From assembly GCA_027382625.1 (NCBI GenBank), contig JAJKFJ010021486.1, positions 45,687-109,686 of the forward strand: a stretch of 64,000 nt of DNA, written 5' to 3'. Position numbers and translations under genes: made by a program. How positions within the stretch are numbered: position 1 is the stretch's first letter; each line of letters starts with the position of its first letter. The DNA comes from Tetmemena sp. SeJ-2015. Taxonomy: Eukaryota; Ciliophora; Spirotrichea; Sporadotrichida; Oxytrichidae. Shown here piece by piece: positions 35,274-48,096 of this stretch. Below the pieces are notes generated by a model. The model saw only the letters and a program-made list of their open reading frames with translations. It had not been told where the DNA came from and made no database searches.

Positions 35274-37326
35274 TGAGCTGAACTAACTTCTGCTTTTCAA
35301 TTTGGGAGAACTGCTCTATCTCTTCTTGACTGCCAGTTTTTACAGTGTTGATGTATGTGTTCAGGAGGCTGTTGTTGAAAACTTGGGATACGGTTTTGCC
35401 ACCTCCTTAAATTAAACTCTCTCCTACTCTGAAAGTCTTCTAGTTCTCTCCCTAGTTTACCACTTTAGAAGTATTTATCACAAAATAAATTAATATAACT
35501 AAGTTCTTAAATTTTAAGTTAATTGATTTGCTGTTATATTGAGACTCTGATTTAGTCTGAATTGCAAATTAAGGAAAATTGAATATCTTACTTGTCCTTT
35601 GGATTTTGTCTTAGCTTCATAGTGATTAGCTGATGCCTGAGAGACTTACGCTGCTCAACCACACAGTCAAGGAAGAAGTTTCCGAGCTCATCCTACTCAC
35701 TAGCTGGGATAACCACCTCCTCTGCTTGCAGTTCCCTGCTGAGAGCTTTCTCTATCTCCAGTTCCTCCTTCAAACGAAGGAGCTCTTAGTCAGAGGAGAG
35801 CGACAGATTGTGATAGTACTTCTCCAAAGACTCAACTACCTCTGGATTTGAAAAGCCCGACTTCAGAAGACTGCAAACATACTCCTGAATCACGTTCTAA
35901 GGTTCGAAGTCTTGCTCTTATATTTTCCTCTCTGTCTTTGATCTGAGAGAGGAAGCTGGGTTTTGGGCAGATTTATTGTTAATGAGCTGCTTCAAGTCTA
36001 GATTTATAGATAGTGGGTTATTCTTTTGGGTTTGCGAAATTTAATTATGAACCCTAGTTGTGTTCTGCTCACTGGGGAATTCAGTGGAAGCCATGAGGCT
36101 CTTGTCGAAGTTGTTTTAATCCATACTCTTCTCATCCTTTTAAACTCTCTCTTAGTTCTGTTCTTCAAGATCTTCTTTAATTTTTAGGTGAGAAGCTAAA
36201 ATAATTGTATGGAATTAATTTTAAGTAAAAAATTAATAATGTATGATTTATAATCAGAAATTATGGAATAAAATAAAAAAGAACGTCCCTCATTTTTATT
36301 AGATAGTTTTGCTTGTTATCTTGCTCATAACCTTGGCTCTTAGCAAAAAATATATATGCGATAAATTATATCATACTTAATTTAGCTTGCTATACCGCAG
36401 TTAATAATAAAAATGACTTCTAGTTAGATCGAAGGGAGACAGATTGAGGGAAGGCATCTCCACCTATGCTTTCCTGGCTTCCTTGGCCTGATCCTTCAGC
36501 TCCTCCCCTTAATCCTCAAGATCTTGTCTCTGATTTTGCGTTTTGTTCAAAGCCACTATCAACAACTTATTCTATCTCTTGCTGGCTTTGACCTGGTCCT
36601 GCATGAACTCCTTCTCTCTTTGTAGGTCTTGCGACTTCCCACTCAGCATATCGATCTAGGCATAGTTATCTTCCTGCATCTGTTGCAGCCGAGACAGCTC
36701 CTCTCTGAACCAACTCAGTTGTCTCTCCAACCGAAGGATTCGCTCATCAGATGCAAGTCTGCGTTCTTAATCTCGGGCCTTGCTCTTGAGGTAGTGCAAC
36801 TCCTTCTCCACCTTCGTCATGTGAGTTTTATAAGCAGCCAAGAAATCGTGCTCGTGCCTCGACAGCACTTGCAACAGCTTCTTATCATAATCAGACAGCA
36901 GCAGGTTAAGATCTCCGTGAATTTACAACAGATTTTCAATATTGTCATCTATGTTTTAGAGTTCTTAGTCAGTTGCGTTTGGTCCGAGTTAGTCCTTCAA
37001 ACCCTTTCTTAGCTTTTGGAAATCTGTTAAAGTGGTTACAAAGTGTGAGAGAGTTATCATTACAATTATTTAAAGACACTTAAGATAGTAATAATTATTC
37101 TGGGTTTTGGGCTGATTGGAGAGGTAACTGTGCGGACTAAAGACGTTGTTCTAAGTGGTCCCCATCGATTTCTACATCATCAATATTTTCAAAGCCAATC
37201 ATCCAGCGATTGAAGACTTACTTGGTAAGGTTCATCAGAGACTGAAGCTGTGCCTTGCCTCTGCAAGTGGTTCATTCCTCCAAAATTAGACTGAGTGTTA
37301 CCCGGCGAGTGGACCCTTATATTCAT
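35274..37326 (-). CDS. Coiled-coil protein (CCDC77-like, tentative)
   Basis: Starts MNIRVHSPGNTQSNFGGMNH at 37326; an intron beginning GTAAG removes about 50 nt before KSMGTTQNNVFSPHSYL. The middle (36.4-37.0 kb) is a long charged coiled coil with LLSDYDKKLLQVLSRHEHDF and RLERQLSWFREELSRLQQ, which recalls the ciliary/centrosomal CCDC77 family; this is memory-based and weak. After a spacer, a second helical part (35.6-36.2 kb) reads VIQEYVCSLLKSGFSNPEVV, and the last readable stretch is EEIEQFSQIEKQKLVQLNK. No TGA follows closely, so the true 3' end (about 35.27 kb) is uncertain. AT-rich blocks near 35.45-35.58 and 36.19-36.42 kb are probably IESs or introns. Confidence 0.65.
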
Positions 37327-37430
37327 TTTATTCTTTCTATTTTATTTTCTACAAATCGTTTTCAGCCTCGCAAAAGCATGATATTAAACTTCTAATCATC
37401 AAAAAAATAGTTTTACTAGGATGTGATCAC

Positions 37431-39588
37431 TCACTATTTCACAGATAAATTAGACTCATTCATTTTGGTATCGAAGGTCTAGTTCTAAATCTCTTGGAAG
37501 GTTCTATCTTCGTCGAATTAAGACGCCTACTCCATATCCTCTTCCTCTTAGCTGCTGTAGTTCTCCAAAAATATCTGAGACTTAAAATAAGAAGAAAAAA
37601 AAGGAGTGATGCAATTGACTTTTCTTTTGGGATAGCCAGTTCAAATTTAAAGTCTATTCGGAACTGCTCATCCTTAATTAAAAATGTGCACTTCAAATTT
37701 AAACATCTGACTCTATGCTTCTCTAAAGAGCTGGGAAGAATATCCCATCCTTGCTCAGGTCTGAGAAGAGCTCGCCATGAGGATTATTGTCAGAGAAGAT
37801 CGTTAGTCTCTTCTTATTAGCATCCAGTAGGATTCGTAACCTCAGGCATTCCTTCAGTTGATCCTTGGTCACTACAAGTCCACTCACCTTTGAATTTGAG
37901 TTCTTGGATTTTGTATTAACCACTCCAACTTAGAAGCAAGGCTGCTAATTAAAAAGCTTTATCTCAGAGTTTCCCTCAGTGGATAAAAATCTCTCCACTA
38001 TGGAACTCTTATAGCTTTAACTCTCTGGGAGAAGTGGACTGATTTTTATCTCCCACAGATGCTCACCAAAGGAGTAACCATAGTCTGATAGGATCAAGCC
38101 AGGCTAGTTATAGCTCAGATAAGCTTTCTTTTTGCTTGATTACAAAAGTTAGCAGAAAGGAGAACTCTTAAGATTATCTTAGCTGAATGTTTAGTTATCT
38201 CTTGTAGCGACATTCATGATTTCTGACCACAGTCCTTGTTCTACTTTGTGGATCTCGCAGGACTCATTAGTGCTCTAGTTATCACTGCTAGATTCTGTGA
38301 TTAGAATCGGCGCTACTCTGAACCTGTAATTTGTGCGAGGCATTAGATCTGTGATGATACACTTGTGAGCCTTACCCTTATAGATCTATCTGAATTGCTC
38401 AGTATTGTTTACTTTAACTCCTATTCCATATTGCAAAATGTACTACAGCTGCTTCTTTTGATTCTAAGCTTGGCTTCTGGAGAAGTTTTGAGGGTGAGAC
38501 CAGGCCACTTAGATGGCAGTTGAAGTCTGAGCGATGTGAGTGAAAATCCTTTGTTGAAGAGAGTTTTAATCAAGCTTGACTTGATACTATTCTAGCTATT
38601 ACTGGCCCATCACTTCCAGGATGTCAAAGTTCTTATGCGAAGCTTGACTGATAGGATTCTTATCGAAGTCCAAAACTAGTTGAGACTGCTTTGGAGTAGT
38701 CTCATACTTGCTCTAGTTTGTTCTATTGCTGCTTTGGTACTGTTGAGAGTTGAGAGTAGTAAGCTTCTTGTTGTTAATAGATTGATCTCTGCTAAAGATC
38801 TCCTTGGTGTGCTCGAAACTGGCCATCACTGAGTTGGATGCACTGCTCTTGAACTTGGGAGACAGCTGCTGATACTGCTCAACCGATCTCTAGCGCTTTT
38901 TATTAGCCGAGCTTATACTAGTAGTTTCCTTGAACTTTCTTGACTAGCTGATGTTGGTCTGAATAGGCTTGAATCCTTACTGCTTGAGGGAAGATCTATT
39001 CTTTGTGAGCAAACTTAGTGGCCCGTTGATAGATGAACTCACGTTCATAGATGACCTATCAGCTTCTTTGAAGTCTCCATTGGTAGAAATATTCTAGCTG
39101 ACTTGCGATCTGTTACTGACATCTTCATATGGGGCATTTGATTTTCCTCTCTGAGAAGGCAAAGCTGAGTTCTAAGTAGAGATTGATTGAGCCACTACGC
39201 CTTTTTATTGAGAGGTCTATGTGGTATCAACCGGAGTTGTAGCTAGTTAATCCTTCCTTTTAAGTCGGCTATTTTCAGTATGGCTTAAATTGGTGAATAC
39301 ATTAACTATAATGACTCTAGAAATTGTACCCCTAATGGTTCTTCATCATTTAGTTTAAGAAAATATCGGCCTTAAAGGATTTTCGGGGGTTAAGGCTTTT
39401 CCCCAAAGTTATTCTTATTAAAGTTTTGGAGGTCAAACCCCTTCTTTTGCAAACTATTCTACAGATTCTGTTTCTCTTGGTCCTGAATTGGCTAGTTTGA
39501 GTAATCCTGGTAAACGTTCTCAGGTTTAACTTATTAAAAATAGCTAAAGTTTTTCGTAAACCCTTTCTGGGGATTAAACAAAGTTCAT
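37431..39588 (-). CDS. FN3-SPRY (B30.2) domain protein
   Basis: Starts MNFVQSPERVYEK at 39588, followed by a Gln/Asn-rich region, a long Ser/Asn-rich segment, a fibronectin-III-like domain (VAWSHPQNF, YILQYGIGVKV, TDLMPRTNYRFRVAPI; 38.2-38.6 kb) and a SPRY-like domain (LILSDYGYSFGEHLWEIKI, RILLDANKKRLTIFSD, SKDGIFFPAL; 37.7-38.1 kb). The acidic Gln-rich tail ends NESNLSVKQ-TGA at 37431. FN3 plus SPRY is the arrangement of FSD1/TRIM-type proteins that bind microtubules, but no RING or B-box is in this gene; the separate RING/B-box gene lies directly upstream. Frame changes near 37.70 and 39.28 kb imply unresolved IESs. Confidence 0.7.
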
Positions 39589-39684
39589 TTGACTTGGCTT
39601 TGATTAAAAAAGTAATCCCTCTTCCAATAAAATAAATGATGAGGAGGTAAGATCCTGATGTTTTTCTTAGTCTTCATCTACCAA

Positions 39685-40962
39685 TCAAACTTCTCCCAAT
39701 TTTCTTTTATTTAGAAACCATTAAAATTTAAATTATGACTTTTTTTAAATTCTTAATTTATCTAATTTTTTGAATTCTTTTTTTACAAGGAGTTTACTTT
39801 TATGTCTATTCTTCTTCCAAACTTTCAAAGTTAATTTTTTTCCAAATTTTTATTTTAAGCTTTTTGGAAAATTTTAAATTTAAATAAAAGAACTTACAGC
39901 TATGTTTTATTAAAGTTCTTAATTATCTTGCTAATCTAGTCCCTTTTGAAAAGCTTTTAAATTTTTAAATTTTTTTGCTTAAAAAATCTCTTTAAAACCT
40001 TTTGAAAAGTTATTTTTATTCTTTCCTGTAGTTTTTTTTTGAACACTAATTCCTTGTAAGGGAGCTGCACAGAAATCTTTCTGAATCTCCAATTTCCAAT
40101 CTGAAATATTGTGCTGCTCACCTTCATTCAGTTGGGAAATTTTAACAAAGCAGTTCTAACCCTGCGGGCAAGTTATTAGGCACTGATAGCATCCCAGTTT
40201 ATTCAATTGGCTGGAATAGTATTCCACTTTCTGATTTGGATGCTGTGAGCATAAAAATTATTAGGATTAATTTCAAAGCAGAATTCCAACTAGCTTTGAT
40301 AAGGTAAGAGATTTTGTTCTTGATTTTCGTTGTTAGAATAGTTTTCATATTTTCTTATAGGGTGTTGAGTAAATGCTCCCAGAGAATGAATTTAAATATA
40401 TATTTAGCCGTTGCAGTCATCGCACATAAATATAAATTAGAGTCTTGACTGCTAAAATATTGTGTTTTTGAGTTTATGAATTTCACATTTTGAGCAAAAG
40501 GTGTTGGGTTGATTGATGGTGCATCTCTCGCAAGATTTCAATCTCTTAAGCTCAACTTGCTAGTCGTCAACTTAGCTATCTTAGATCCCTTTAAAAAGAT
40601 TGAACATATTTAATTTTTTAAGAGCTGACAAAAGAATACTCTCGCTCACTTTCCTAAGACGAGTGTAGTCCAGTGGTTACTGGCAAGTTAAACATTTCTC
40701 ATGATTATCAGCCTTGCAGGAGCCGCATATCATAGAATAACAACAAGAAGTAATGAAAGTTTCTCCATCCTCACCTATTTATTTCTATGAAGCAGCTCTA
40801 TTCATCTCCTCATTTAATTAAGATAAGCTTTTATAGTTAAAATATATTTCTGTTAGTGCTTTTGAAGTGTGCACTTCCAGTTTCTTATGTCTTTGTTTAA
40901 TTGTCTATAGCACTTTGTTTGCAGCAGTAAACGCAAGTAAAAATTTAATGACTGTTTTACAT
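39685..40962 (-). CDS. RING/B-box zinc-binding protein
   Basis: Starts MQNSHQIFTCVYCCKQSAID at 40962, giving the first Cys pair. After an AT-rich break (about 40.81-40.85 kb), FITSCCYSMICGSCKADNHEKC completes a RING-like pattern, followed by a second zinc module (SCERCTINQPNTFCSKCEIHK) and FMCDDCNG. Further on HPNQKVEYYSSQLNKLGCYQ and ITCPQGQNCF look B-box-like. The C-terminal part is Lys/Asn-rich and AT-biased with TGA at 39685. RING proteins are usually E3 ubiquitin ligases (inferred). It lies about 100 bp upstream of the FN3-SPRY gene on the same strand; in animals RING/B-box and FN3-SPRY occur in one TRIM protein, so a split or misjoined gene is possible. Confidence 0.6.
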
Positions 40963-41208
40963 TTTAATTTTATTGCTTTTTAGCAAGCACAAAATATTAT
41001 ACTCATCATGCTTCATTTCAGAATAATATGGATTTAGGATACAGAGTCAATTTACAAGATAGTACTAAGTATTTGTTATCAGAATGGGTGGAGCAATTTA
41101 TAATGTGAAGGCCTATTTAAACGCCAAATAATTTGGGAATTATAATCATTAAAACTATTTACACTATCATAAACTAAACCTATCATCAACTCTTTTACAC
41201 AACTATCA
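40963..41208. other. Divergent intergenic spacer
   Basis: About 245 AT-rich bases between the RING gene start and the sugar-kinase start. Presumably promoter for both; no motif recognised. Confidence 0.5.
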
Positions 41209-42495
41209 ATGGATCAACTACAAACCTACCACATTGGACTTGAAACTGGGTAAGCAATCTACTTAAATGGAGTTTCAAATGTTTACTCTTTATTGTAGAG
41301 GTACCACTTGCAAGGTTGGAATTATGAAGTACCCCGGGGTCAACAATCTTATCCACACTCATCACGTTCAGACCCGCAGACCTGCTCAGACCATATAAGA
41401 TCTTTTGGACTGGCTTAATGGATTCGAATACACCTACTCCTCAGTAGGTATCGCTGCCTTCGGCCCTCTTGGTCTCGACACTAATGAGGCAGACTATGGC
41501 TTTGTCACTTCCACACCCAAACTCGAATGGCAAAACTTCAATCTTCTTGGCTCTGTGCTCCAGGGGATAAAGAAGAGAACTTCAAATTTCAAATACGCAT
41601 TCGATACGGATGTCAACATAGTTGCTAAATTTGAAGCTGGCTATGGCGGTCATGAGGATGCTAATGGCAATCAAATCCATAAGTACATTTATAGTTTTAG
41701 GTTAAGCAATGTTTGAATGTTGTATACATCACAGTGGGCACTGGCATCGGAATCGGAGTAGTCTTGAATAACCAAATGCTTCACGGCTTAGTGCATCCAG
41801 AGGGCGGACATATCCAAATCCCATTCACCCCTATGATTACTATATCTATTTATGACAAAACTTCAAGGGTGTGTGTCCATTCCATGGAAATTGCCTAGAG
41901 GGTCTATGCACAAACGTATCCATAGCTCAAAGAAAAGGTCTTGCCGACGTCGAGCAAAACAAAGATATTCCGTAAGTTTCTACCTCATTATCTTACCCTT
42001 TAGTGACGATGATCCTATTTGGGATGCAATTGGCTACTATCTCGGAACATATCTATCTCATCCTATAGAATGCAAATTTTTATAACAGCTTGTGCCAATG
42101 TGATTTTCACCATGAGTGCTCAGAAAATTGTAATCGGTGGAGGAGTGATGAACAGAGAGATCTTGTATGACAAGATCCGCCACCACTGCTTCAAAGAGAT
42201 CAACGGCTACATCAAGCACCCAAAGCTCGCCACTGAAAAAGCTCTCAAGACCTTCATTGTCAAATCCCGCTATGAGAACAACCTGGGCTTAATTGCCTCG
42301 ACAATAGTGGGAGCCAACTCCTCCTTCCTGCTCTAAAATATCATAGTATCGAAGAAGCTCAACTCAGTCAAGGCCAAGGACTCAACTCCTGCAGTTGCAG
42401 GCACAGTCTCCACTAAGGGTTCCACTCAAAAGAAGAGAATCACCAAGACTGGAGACCTTGAGAATGGAATGATAAAGTGCTGCGCACTATTCTGA
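41209..42495 (+). CDS. ROK-family sugar kinase (fructokinase/glucokinase-like) with CaaX-like end
   Basis: Starts [20 protein letters not shown], the phosphate-1 motif, with an intron (GTAAGC to TTGTAG) inside the motif. [46 protein letters not shown] and HPEGGH follow, then the zinc-binding cluster [13 protein letters not shown] and [20 protein letters not shown], all ROK hallmarks. A Lys/Thr-rich extension of about 55 residues ends KCCALF-TGA (42495); CALF fits a CaaX prenylation box, unexpected in a soluble sugar kinase. An IES at 41708-41715 and a one-base slip near 41860 (AAAA run) are needed; an intron lies near 41.97-42.00 kb. Substrate is likely fructose or glucose (inferred). Confidence 0.85.
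41708..41715. other. Very short IES (8 nt), pointer AATGTT
   Basis: AATGTT at 41708-41713 and 41716-41721, two bases apart. Removing 8 nt eliminates a TGA and gives [14 protein letters not shown], the conserved ROK loop, in frame. Confidence 0.75.
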
Positions 42496-42620
42496 CTTAT
42501 TATATCACTAAAGTAAAGTATATTAATCTAGGTATTAACAGATTCTTTATCAATATGGCTACTATCATCAATTATTTTTATAAAAACTAGTTTTATTTTA
42601 TAATTTCACCAACTCTGGAG

Positions 42621-44560
42621 CAAATCCATTCACCCAATATTTCACTATGATTTAGTTCAGCTCCTGGTAACAAACAGTGAGTTGCTGAACTATATGTACG
42701 ATAAGATGTTCAAGAATAAGAAGAATCAAAAGGAGATGGAGCAGGGCTCTTCTGATTAAGTCTATAAGTCAAACATCTCCTCACTCAATATTTAAAAATT
42801 AAATCTAATCTCTAATAAACTTAAAATTGCATATGAGTATGCTGTAGGAAATATTGAAGATGCAACAGTAACAACAGCCTCTGATCTATAATGATGGCAG
42901 CAGAAGTTTATAGACGGTCAACATGATCGGCAATCAGTATAAGTCTTTTGGTAAAGCAGCAGCTTACTTTAGGCAAAATATATTTCCTCTTTAGTGCTAA
43001 ATTTAAGCTGCACTTGGGTTCTTGGGAAGAGAAGACTCTTTGAACATGCAGAGCCAGTTGCAGAGAAGTGAATTTGAAGATATTTATGGCAAAAGCATTG
43101 GGCCTGATGCGCAGTTGCTTTCCTTCTAGGAGAACCCCTCAAAGTCAAATCTAAACTTCAGCTAGGATCAAGTAAGGCCTGAGACTTTCTCTCCGCCAAT
43201 CTTATTCTTGGGGAAATACAGGAACTGCCACAAGTGTTGGCCCCTTTGGGACTGGCTACTTAGAATTCACAAAATCAAAACAAGTCTGCTAAGGGTTCCA
43301 ATTAAAGGATATTTGGAGACCATAGTCACACTGATTAGTACATTGCCTTTATTTCTAAAAGCAAAATGGAAATGTTTTGAGTTTCATTTTAAACTTCTTA
43401 ATAACAAAATGGTGAACACGGCTGGCACTCAGGAAAGATCTCCAATTAATCACTCTCCCCTGGGCCAACAAAGAAAGTAGAAGTCAATGATACACAACTA
43501 CAATCAGTTTGGGAGTGGCAACTACAACACTTAACCTCTGAACACAGCTCAGCTCAACAAGACTAGTCAAGCCATGAACCCCCCTTGAAAATTAAATCCA
43601 ATTTTCCCAAAGGAAATTTTTAAAGATAAACAAATTTTTTTAGACCCCCTTTTTTTTCCACACTTTAATTATCTAAATTTTAAGTCCAAGCCAGACTAAG
43701 CATCTTAACGCCTAGAGCAGCTAAGGCTATCACCCTTATGGAATCACTCAAGGAGGAGGAACGCTCAAACAAATTCAACTCAATCCTATAGTATCAAGTG
43801 AAATACCTAAACTGCCTCTTTACAATCAGCAGCAAGAAGCATACTACTCTGCATCGCCCTTGCTAATTAAGCCTTAGGCTGGAAGTGGTGGCAAAGGGCG
43901 TATGCTACAGAGCAATATCCTACTCTCAAGGATAAAAGAAAGCAACTTCAATAGCAATATTCTTTCACAGATTGACACAGATCTTCTGCAGTAGCAGTAT
44001 CTTAGCTAGGATAATACTTTGCTAAACTCTAACTAATCCCCGAAGACTACCTAGAACAACACTTTCGATCCTAATACTATTGGACTCTCATATGGATATG
44101 GACACGGCAAGGAAGTTGTGTTTTCAAGGAGGTCTAAGTTGGCTGAAGCAGCCGAAAAAAATATTATTTTCTCTGCTGAGGGTGGCACATCTTCAATTCA
44201 TGATGATTCGAGAAGGAGAGCAAGCCTTGGAAATTTTCCAGCAATAATGGGCTCTAGTGGAATGAGCAGCTAAACAAATTTATAAATGCCATTTTATTTT
44301 CTTTATCCCTTACTTTTAGTTTTTTAATTACTATTATGCTTATTAAATAAGTATTTATTTTCTGAGAATAGTAATGTCTATAAGCTGGTCTCAAGCAAAG
44401 ACCCTAGTGTATTAATTTTAAATAGGGAGACGGGTTTAATAGCTCTGGCACCAAGAACCTATTAGGTTTAAATAAGACAGAGAAGCTGAGAGATAAAAGA
44501 GGAAAGAGCACGAGGCCTCTCATGCAAGTCAAAAATGGAAAACTACTTATCGCTAATTGA
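42621..44560 (+). CDS. Gln/Asn/Ser-rich protein of unknown function
   Basis: Not recognised. Readable parts in order: LVTNSELLNYMYDKMFKNKK, PLIYNDGSRSLQTVNMIGNQ, SEFEDIYGKSIGPDAQLLSF, NTGTATSVGPFGTGYLEF, HNYNQFGSGNYNTQPLNTA, a Gln-rich run near 43.9 kb, SYGYGHGKEVVFSRRSKLAE, and a C-terminus NKTEKLRDKRGKSTRP ending TGA at 44560. AT-rich gaps at about 43.30-43.40, 43.59-43.68 and 44.28-44.39 kb look like IESs. The 5' end is not certain. It runs in the same direction as the sugar kinase 125 bp upstream. Confidence 0.55.
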
Positions 44561-44749
44561 TTTTACTTAAAGTCGTTGATTTTAAATTAAAAATCATTCT
44601 CATCTTTAAGAAGAAATCTGAGCTTATTAAGTAATTAATTTAAACTAGATATTTTCATTCTATAATTTATGTTAGTTAGGGAAGAATATTTCTATAGAAA
44701 TATCCTTAATAACCTAGGGTGTTTTTATATAATTTAAGTGCTTATTTCA

Positions 44750-47337
44750 ATTTTTAAGTTAGAGGGACTGCTTCCTGCTTGGCTTGGAAGCCTAAGTGAA
44801 ATTTTAAGTCGACTCCTGCCTCTCTCTGATCTTAGTGGGGGAGTAGTTGGGAGTTCTATCTTGGGGGACTGATGCAGATTTAGTAAACTCATGCACGTTT
44901 TAGATTGAAGCCTATAAGTATTATGAACTGATGATTATTACCCTTCTGTACATAGTCTTCAGGGTGTTGTGGATAAATGACCCACACCCATTCAAAAGAA
45001 TCAAAACCCACTCACAAATTAAAAACATTATAGATAGTTACCCCTCTCAAAATATTTAAAAGTGAATGCCATCTTCAAGTCTCTCAATCAGCTGGATATG
45101 GCTGGACTAGTATTCAGGTTATCTTGAACCCTCTGCAGTTGAAATTAAAAATAAATGCTACCCATAGTTACCACTGTTCTTGCTAAATTGGTGGGTTATT
45201 TTTAAGGAAGCAGATTTATGCATGTTGAACTCAGATATATTTAATCACACCATATTACAAATATATTTTGAGAGCTTTTTTTCTTGCTCTGCTTAAATAA
45301 AAGAATACAATATTTTGTAGCTGTAGTAATTGACTTCCTAGTTATGGAGTTAAATTATAAATGTATAAAGAAAGCTTTCCTGGGTGAAGATTGGTCATTG
45401 TAGCTATCCAAAATTGAAACTGACAAGCTCGCAGGATTCTCTTAGCCTTCCCCTCCTTAGTACCCCTGCTCCTAATAATCATCTTTAAAATATATGCTTA
45501 ATTAATTTAAGATCTTTAGAATATTCTAATATTCTAAAATTCTATAAGAATAAATTCTAAGATCTGTCTTCTTCCTGGACATTATTCTTTCAATGTTTGT
45601 ATTTTCATACTGATAGTTGTTTGAAGGATTTCTGTGAGTTAATGGAATGTTATTGGTGGGCGTGTAGTCGATAAGACTAGTGGTTGTTTGCCTGAAAGCA
45701 ATCTAGGACGCATCCTGCATTTGTTTTTATTCATTGACTTAGTATTGCAAAGTTCTCCTGTTGATTTGAGGCGTTTTCAGCAGCCCTGAAAGTAAACTTC
45801 TGCCTTTTTAACTTCCACTGCTTCACTTTGTTGTTGATCTGGTTTATTTCGAAGTTTATGCTCTCTTGGTCCTTTATCCCCAGTTTTTATTTATACTAGC
45901 TTATGAACTCCTGGATATAAATAGTAACTTCAAAATCATGCTGTAATTATTGTGATATGTCTGTTAGATACTTTCAATCCTGATAGTTTGCCTTGCCCAC
46001 TTTTCTCCTTATAGATCATAACAGTAAAATATGCTAAAGAGTTTCAGAAGCAATTTTTACTTTAATTTATCTAAATCAAAATAAGATGATGAAATTAAAA
46101 GAGTTTAGGGTTGGTAGAACTGCTGTGTAGTAAATTCTACTGATCTATTATTCTGCAAGTTTAGCTTTGCTAAAGAGGATTAATTCTTTTGTCATTTGGG
46201 GAATCCTAATTACTGTTGTAGATCCTCTAGGGTGATGGGATGTTGAGACACTCTTATATTTTGAGGGACTCGCCTTTCTTAAAAGGAGTGTGATTTGGGT
46301 TTTTATTGCAAGAAATTATAGACTATAAATTAATATATAGCATTTAAAAAGAGTAATAAGAGATTGCATAGGCCCCTCAGAAATCATAAACTATCCCTGC
46401 TCTATGAAGTCTATGGGCGAAAGACCGATCATAGGAAACTTAGCAGGCGAGTCGCTACTTGAGTCATTCACTCTTATTTTTCCTGAAAATGGATCATGAA
46501 GCTTAAGCTTCAATCGTGGGGAAAGCTTTTCATACTCGTTAAAATTTATAATGTTAAACTTCAAATCGTTATCTGCAGAGAGTTTCTTCTTATGACCCTT
46601 TCTTTATAGATGAGATGGATTGCTGACAAGTTGTACTCCTTTCATCTTATCTGGAAATTTAGGAGAAGCATTTAAGGAAGTGGAGAAGCTTTGCATTTGC
46701 GAATCATTTGGATTTATATCGTTGCCACTTTACTTCTCTTCACTGTATTTCTATAACTCAATTTATCTCATCAAATTAATCAATGCAAAATACTTTTTTA
46801 CAAATTAAAACTCCTGGATTGAAATAGACTAGAAGCTAAATTAGATAAATTAAAAGCGTAGCACATCTAATTTTTGTTAAGTGGGAGCATCAGTCTATTG
46901 AAATATCCTTGTCTTCAAAGGCGAAGTAGGCATCGACTATATTACCATCTTTAAAATAATAATTAGTAGCTTTCTGTTCACACTAAATATTATTTTTAGA
47001 TTTTATAAATAGAAATTTACGTCTTCCTCAGGTTTGGACTTTCTTTAAAATTAAGTTATATTTCACTGTATAGTTATTTAGTTGGATCTTAGTTCGCATT
47101 TTCCTGTAGTTAAGTTGGCAAGGTATTTTTAACTTTTGGGAGAAATGATTTAGTCTGGATGGGAGTGCGGTCGTTTTAAACTTTGAGCAGTCTTTAGCTT
47201 TTAATAGTCTTGAGATTTCTGGAGTCATCGTGCCCTATGTTTTCAAATTTAAATAGTTGAGAGAAAGTCGATGATTGTGGTTTACCTTCTACTCCAACTT
47301 ATCTATATGCCTTTAGTTTTGTCTCACCTGCATTCAT
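44750..47337 (-). CDS. Unknown Ser/Asn-rich protein with coiled coil
   Basis: Starts MNAGETKLKAYRQVGVEGKP at 47337, with FSQLFKFENIGHDDSRNLKT and EQKATNYYFKDGNIVDAYFA. After the IES at 46721-46907 come DINPNDSQMQSFSTSLNASP and KLSPRLKLKLHDPFSGKIRV. Further on are NIRVSQHPITLEDLQQQLGF (46.2 kb), a coiled coil with KDQESINFEINQINNKVKQW (45.8-45.9 kb), DYTPTNNIPLTHRNPSNNYQ (45.6 kb), a Gly/Gln patch (45.45 kb) and PKIELPTTPPLRSERGRSRL (44.85 kb). No clear stop was found; the 3' end is approximate. No domain recognised. AT-rich blocks near 45.0-45.4 and 46.0-46.1 kb are probable IESs. Confidence 0.5.
46721..46907. other. IES, pointer GATAT, contains in-frame TGA
   Basis: ATATC on plus at 46716-46720 and 46903-46907 borders a 187-nt AT-rich insert. 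Removal joins FAFEDKD to INPNDSQMQSFSTS and eliminates a TGA. Confidence 0.75.
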
Positions 47338-47439
47338 ATCCTTATAATTAAAATCATCAATTCAATTTTTTTTAATTATTTGAAATTTAAAAGCCAACTA
47401 CTTCTGATAATTTTTCTTTGAAAATAGAATAAATTGAGT

Positions 47440-48096
47440 TTGATTTCTTTGGGGTGGAGTAATGACGTCTTAATCATATTTTGATTCACATCGAATTTCT
47501 CATTTAGTTCAATCCTCTCTAATATTAATATTAAATGCGAAAATACTTTAAAATGTAAGATAATATTTTTTAATTTAGTTTAAAATGGATTTGAGTGTGG
47601 ACGCTATTACAATTTAATTTAATAAGTCATGAATATATTCTGCAAATAAATTAGGGGATAAGAGTTGATGAGTTTGGATAGATCCCTCAGATGATCTGTG
47701 AAAGTGAGTTTGCTTATTTCTTTAAGGGGAATAATTTTGTTGTTAATAAGTATCTCTTCTTAAGAAAATATTATCAATAATTATTATTACATCTGCACTT
47801 GTTAAGATTCAAGGCATTTGGTAATTAAACATATTCCTCAGTTTAGACAGAGCTTTTTTACTCATTTGCAAAGTTGATATAAACATCTCTTATCTATTTT
47901 TAAAGTTTGATTGATCGACTGAGAATCTCTTCTTGATGCTGATGGCGATAGAGGTCAGCTTGCTCTTGCGGAATCGTTTCATATCCTTAGGGAAGAGCTA
48001 GTGCACTTCATCGTCATCTTTCTTGAAGAGCTCATTCAAGCTCTAGATTGTTTGCATGTACCTTTTGGAGGAGGACACATTCTCCATCATCATCAT
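47440..48096 (-). CDS. Unknown small protein, MMMMENVSSSK start
   Basis: Starts at 48096 with four ATGs: ENVSSSKRYMQTIQSLNELF, then FKKDDDEVHQLFPKDMKRFR, KLTSIAISIKKRFSVDQ and, after AT-rich breaks, THFHRSSEGSIQTHQLLSPN or an alternative frame, and RIELNEKFDVNQNMIKTSLL near 47.5 kb. Not recognised. Its first 115 bp are duplicated at 48319-48434. The 3' end is approximate. Confidence 0.5.
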
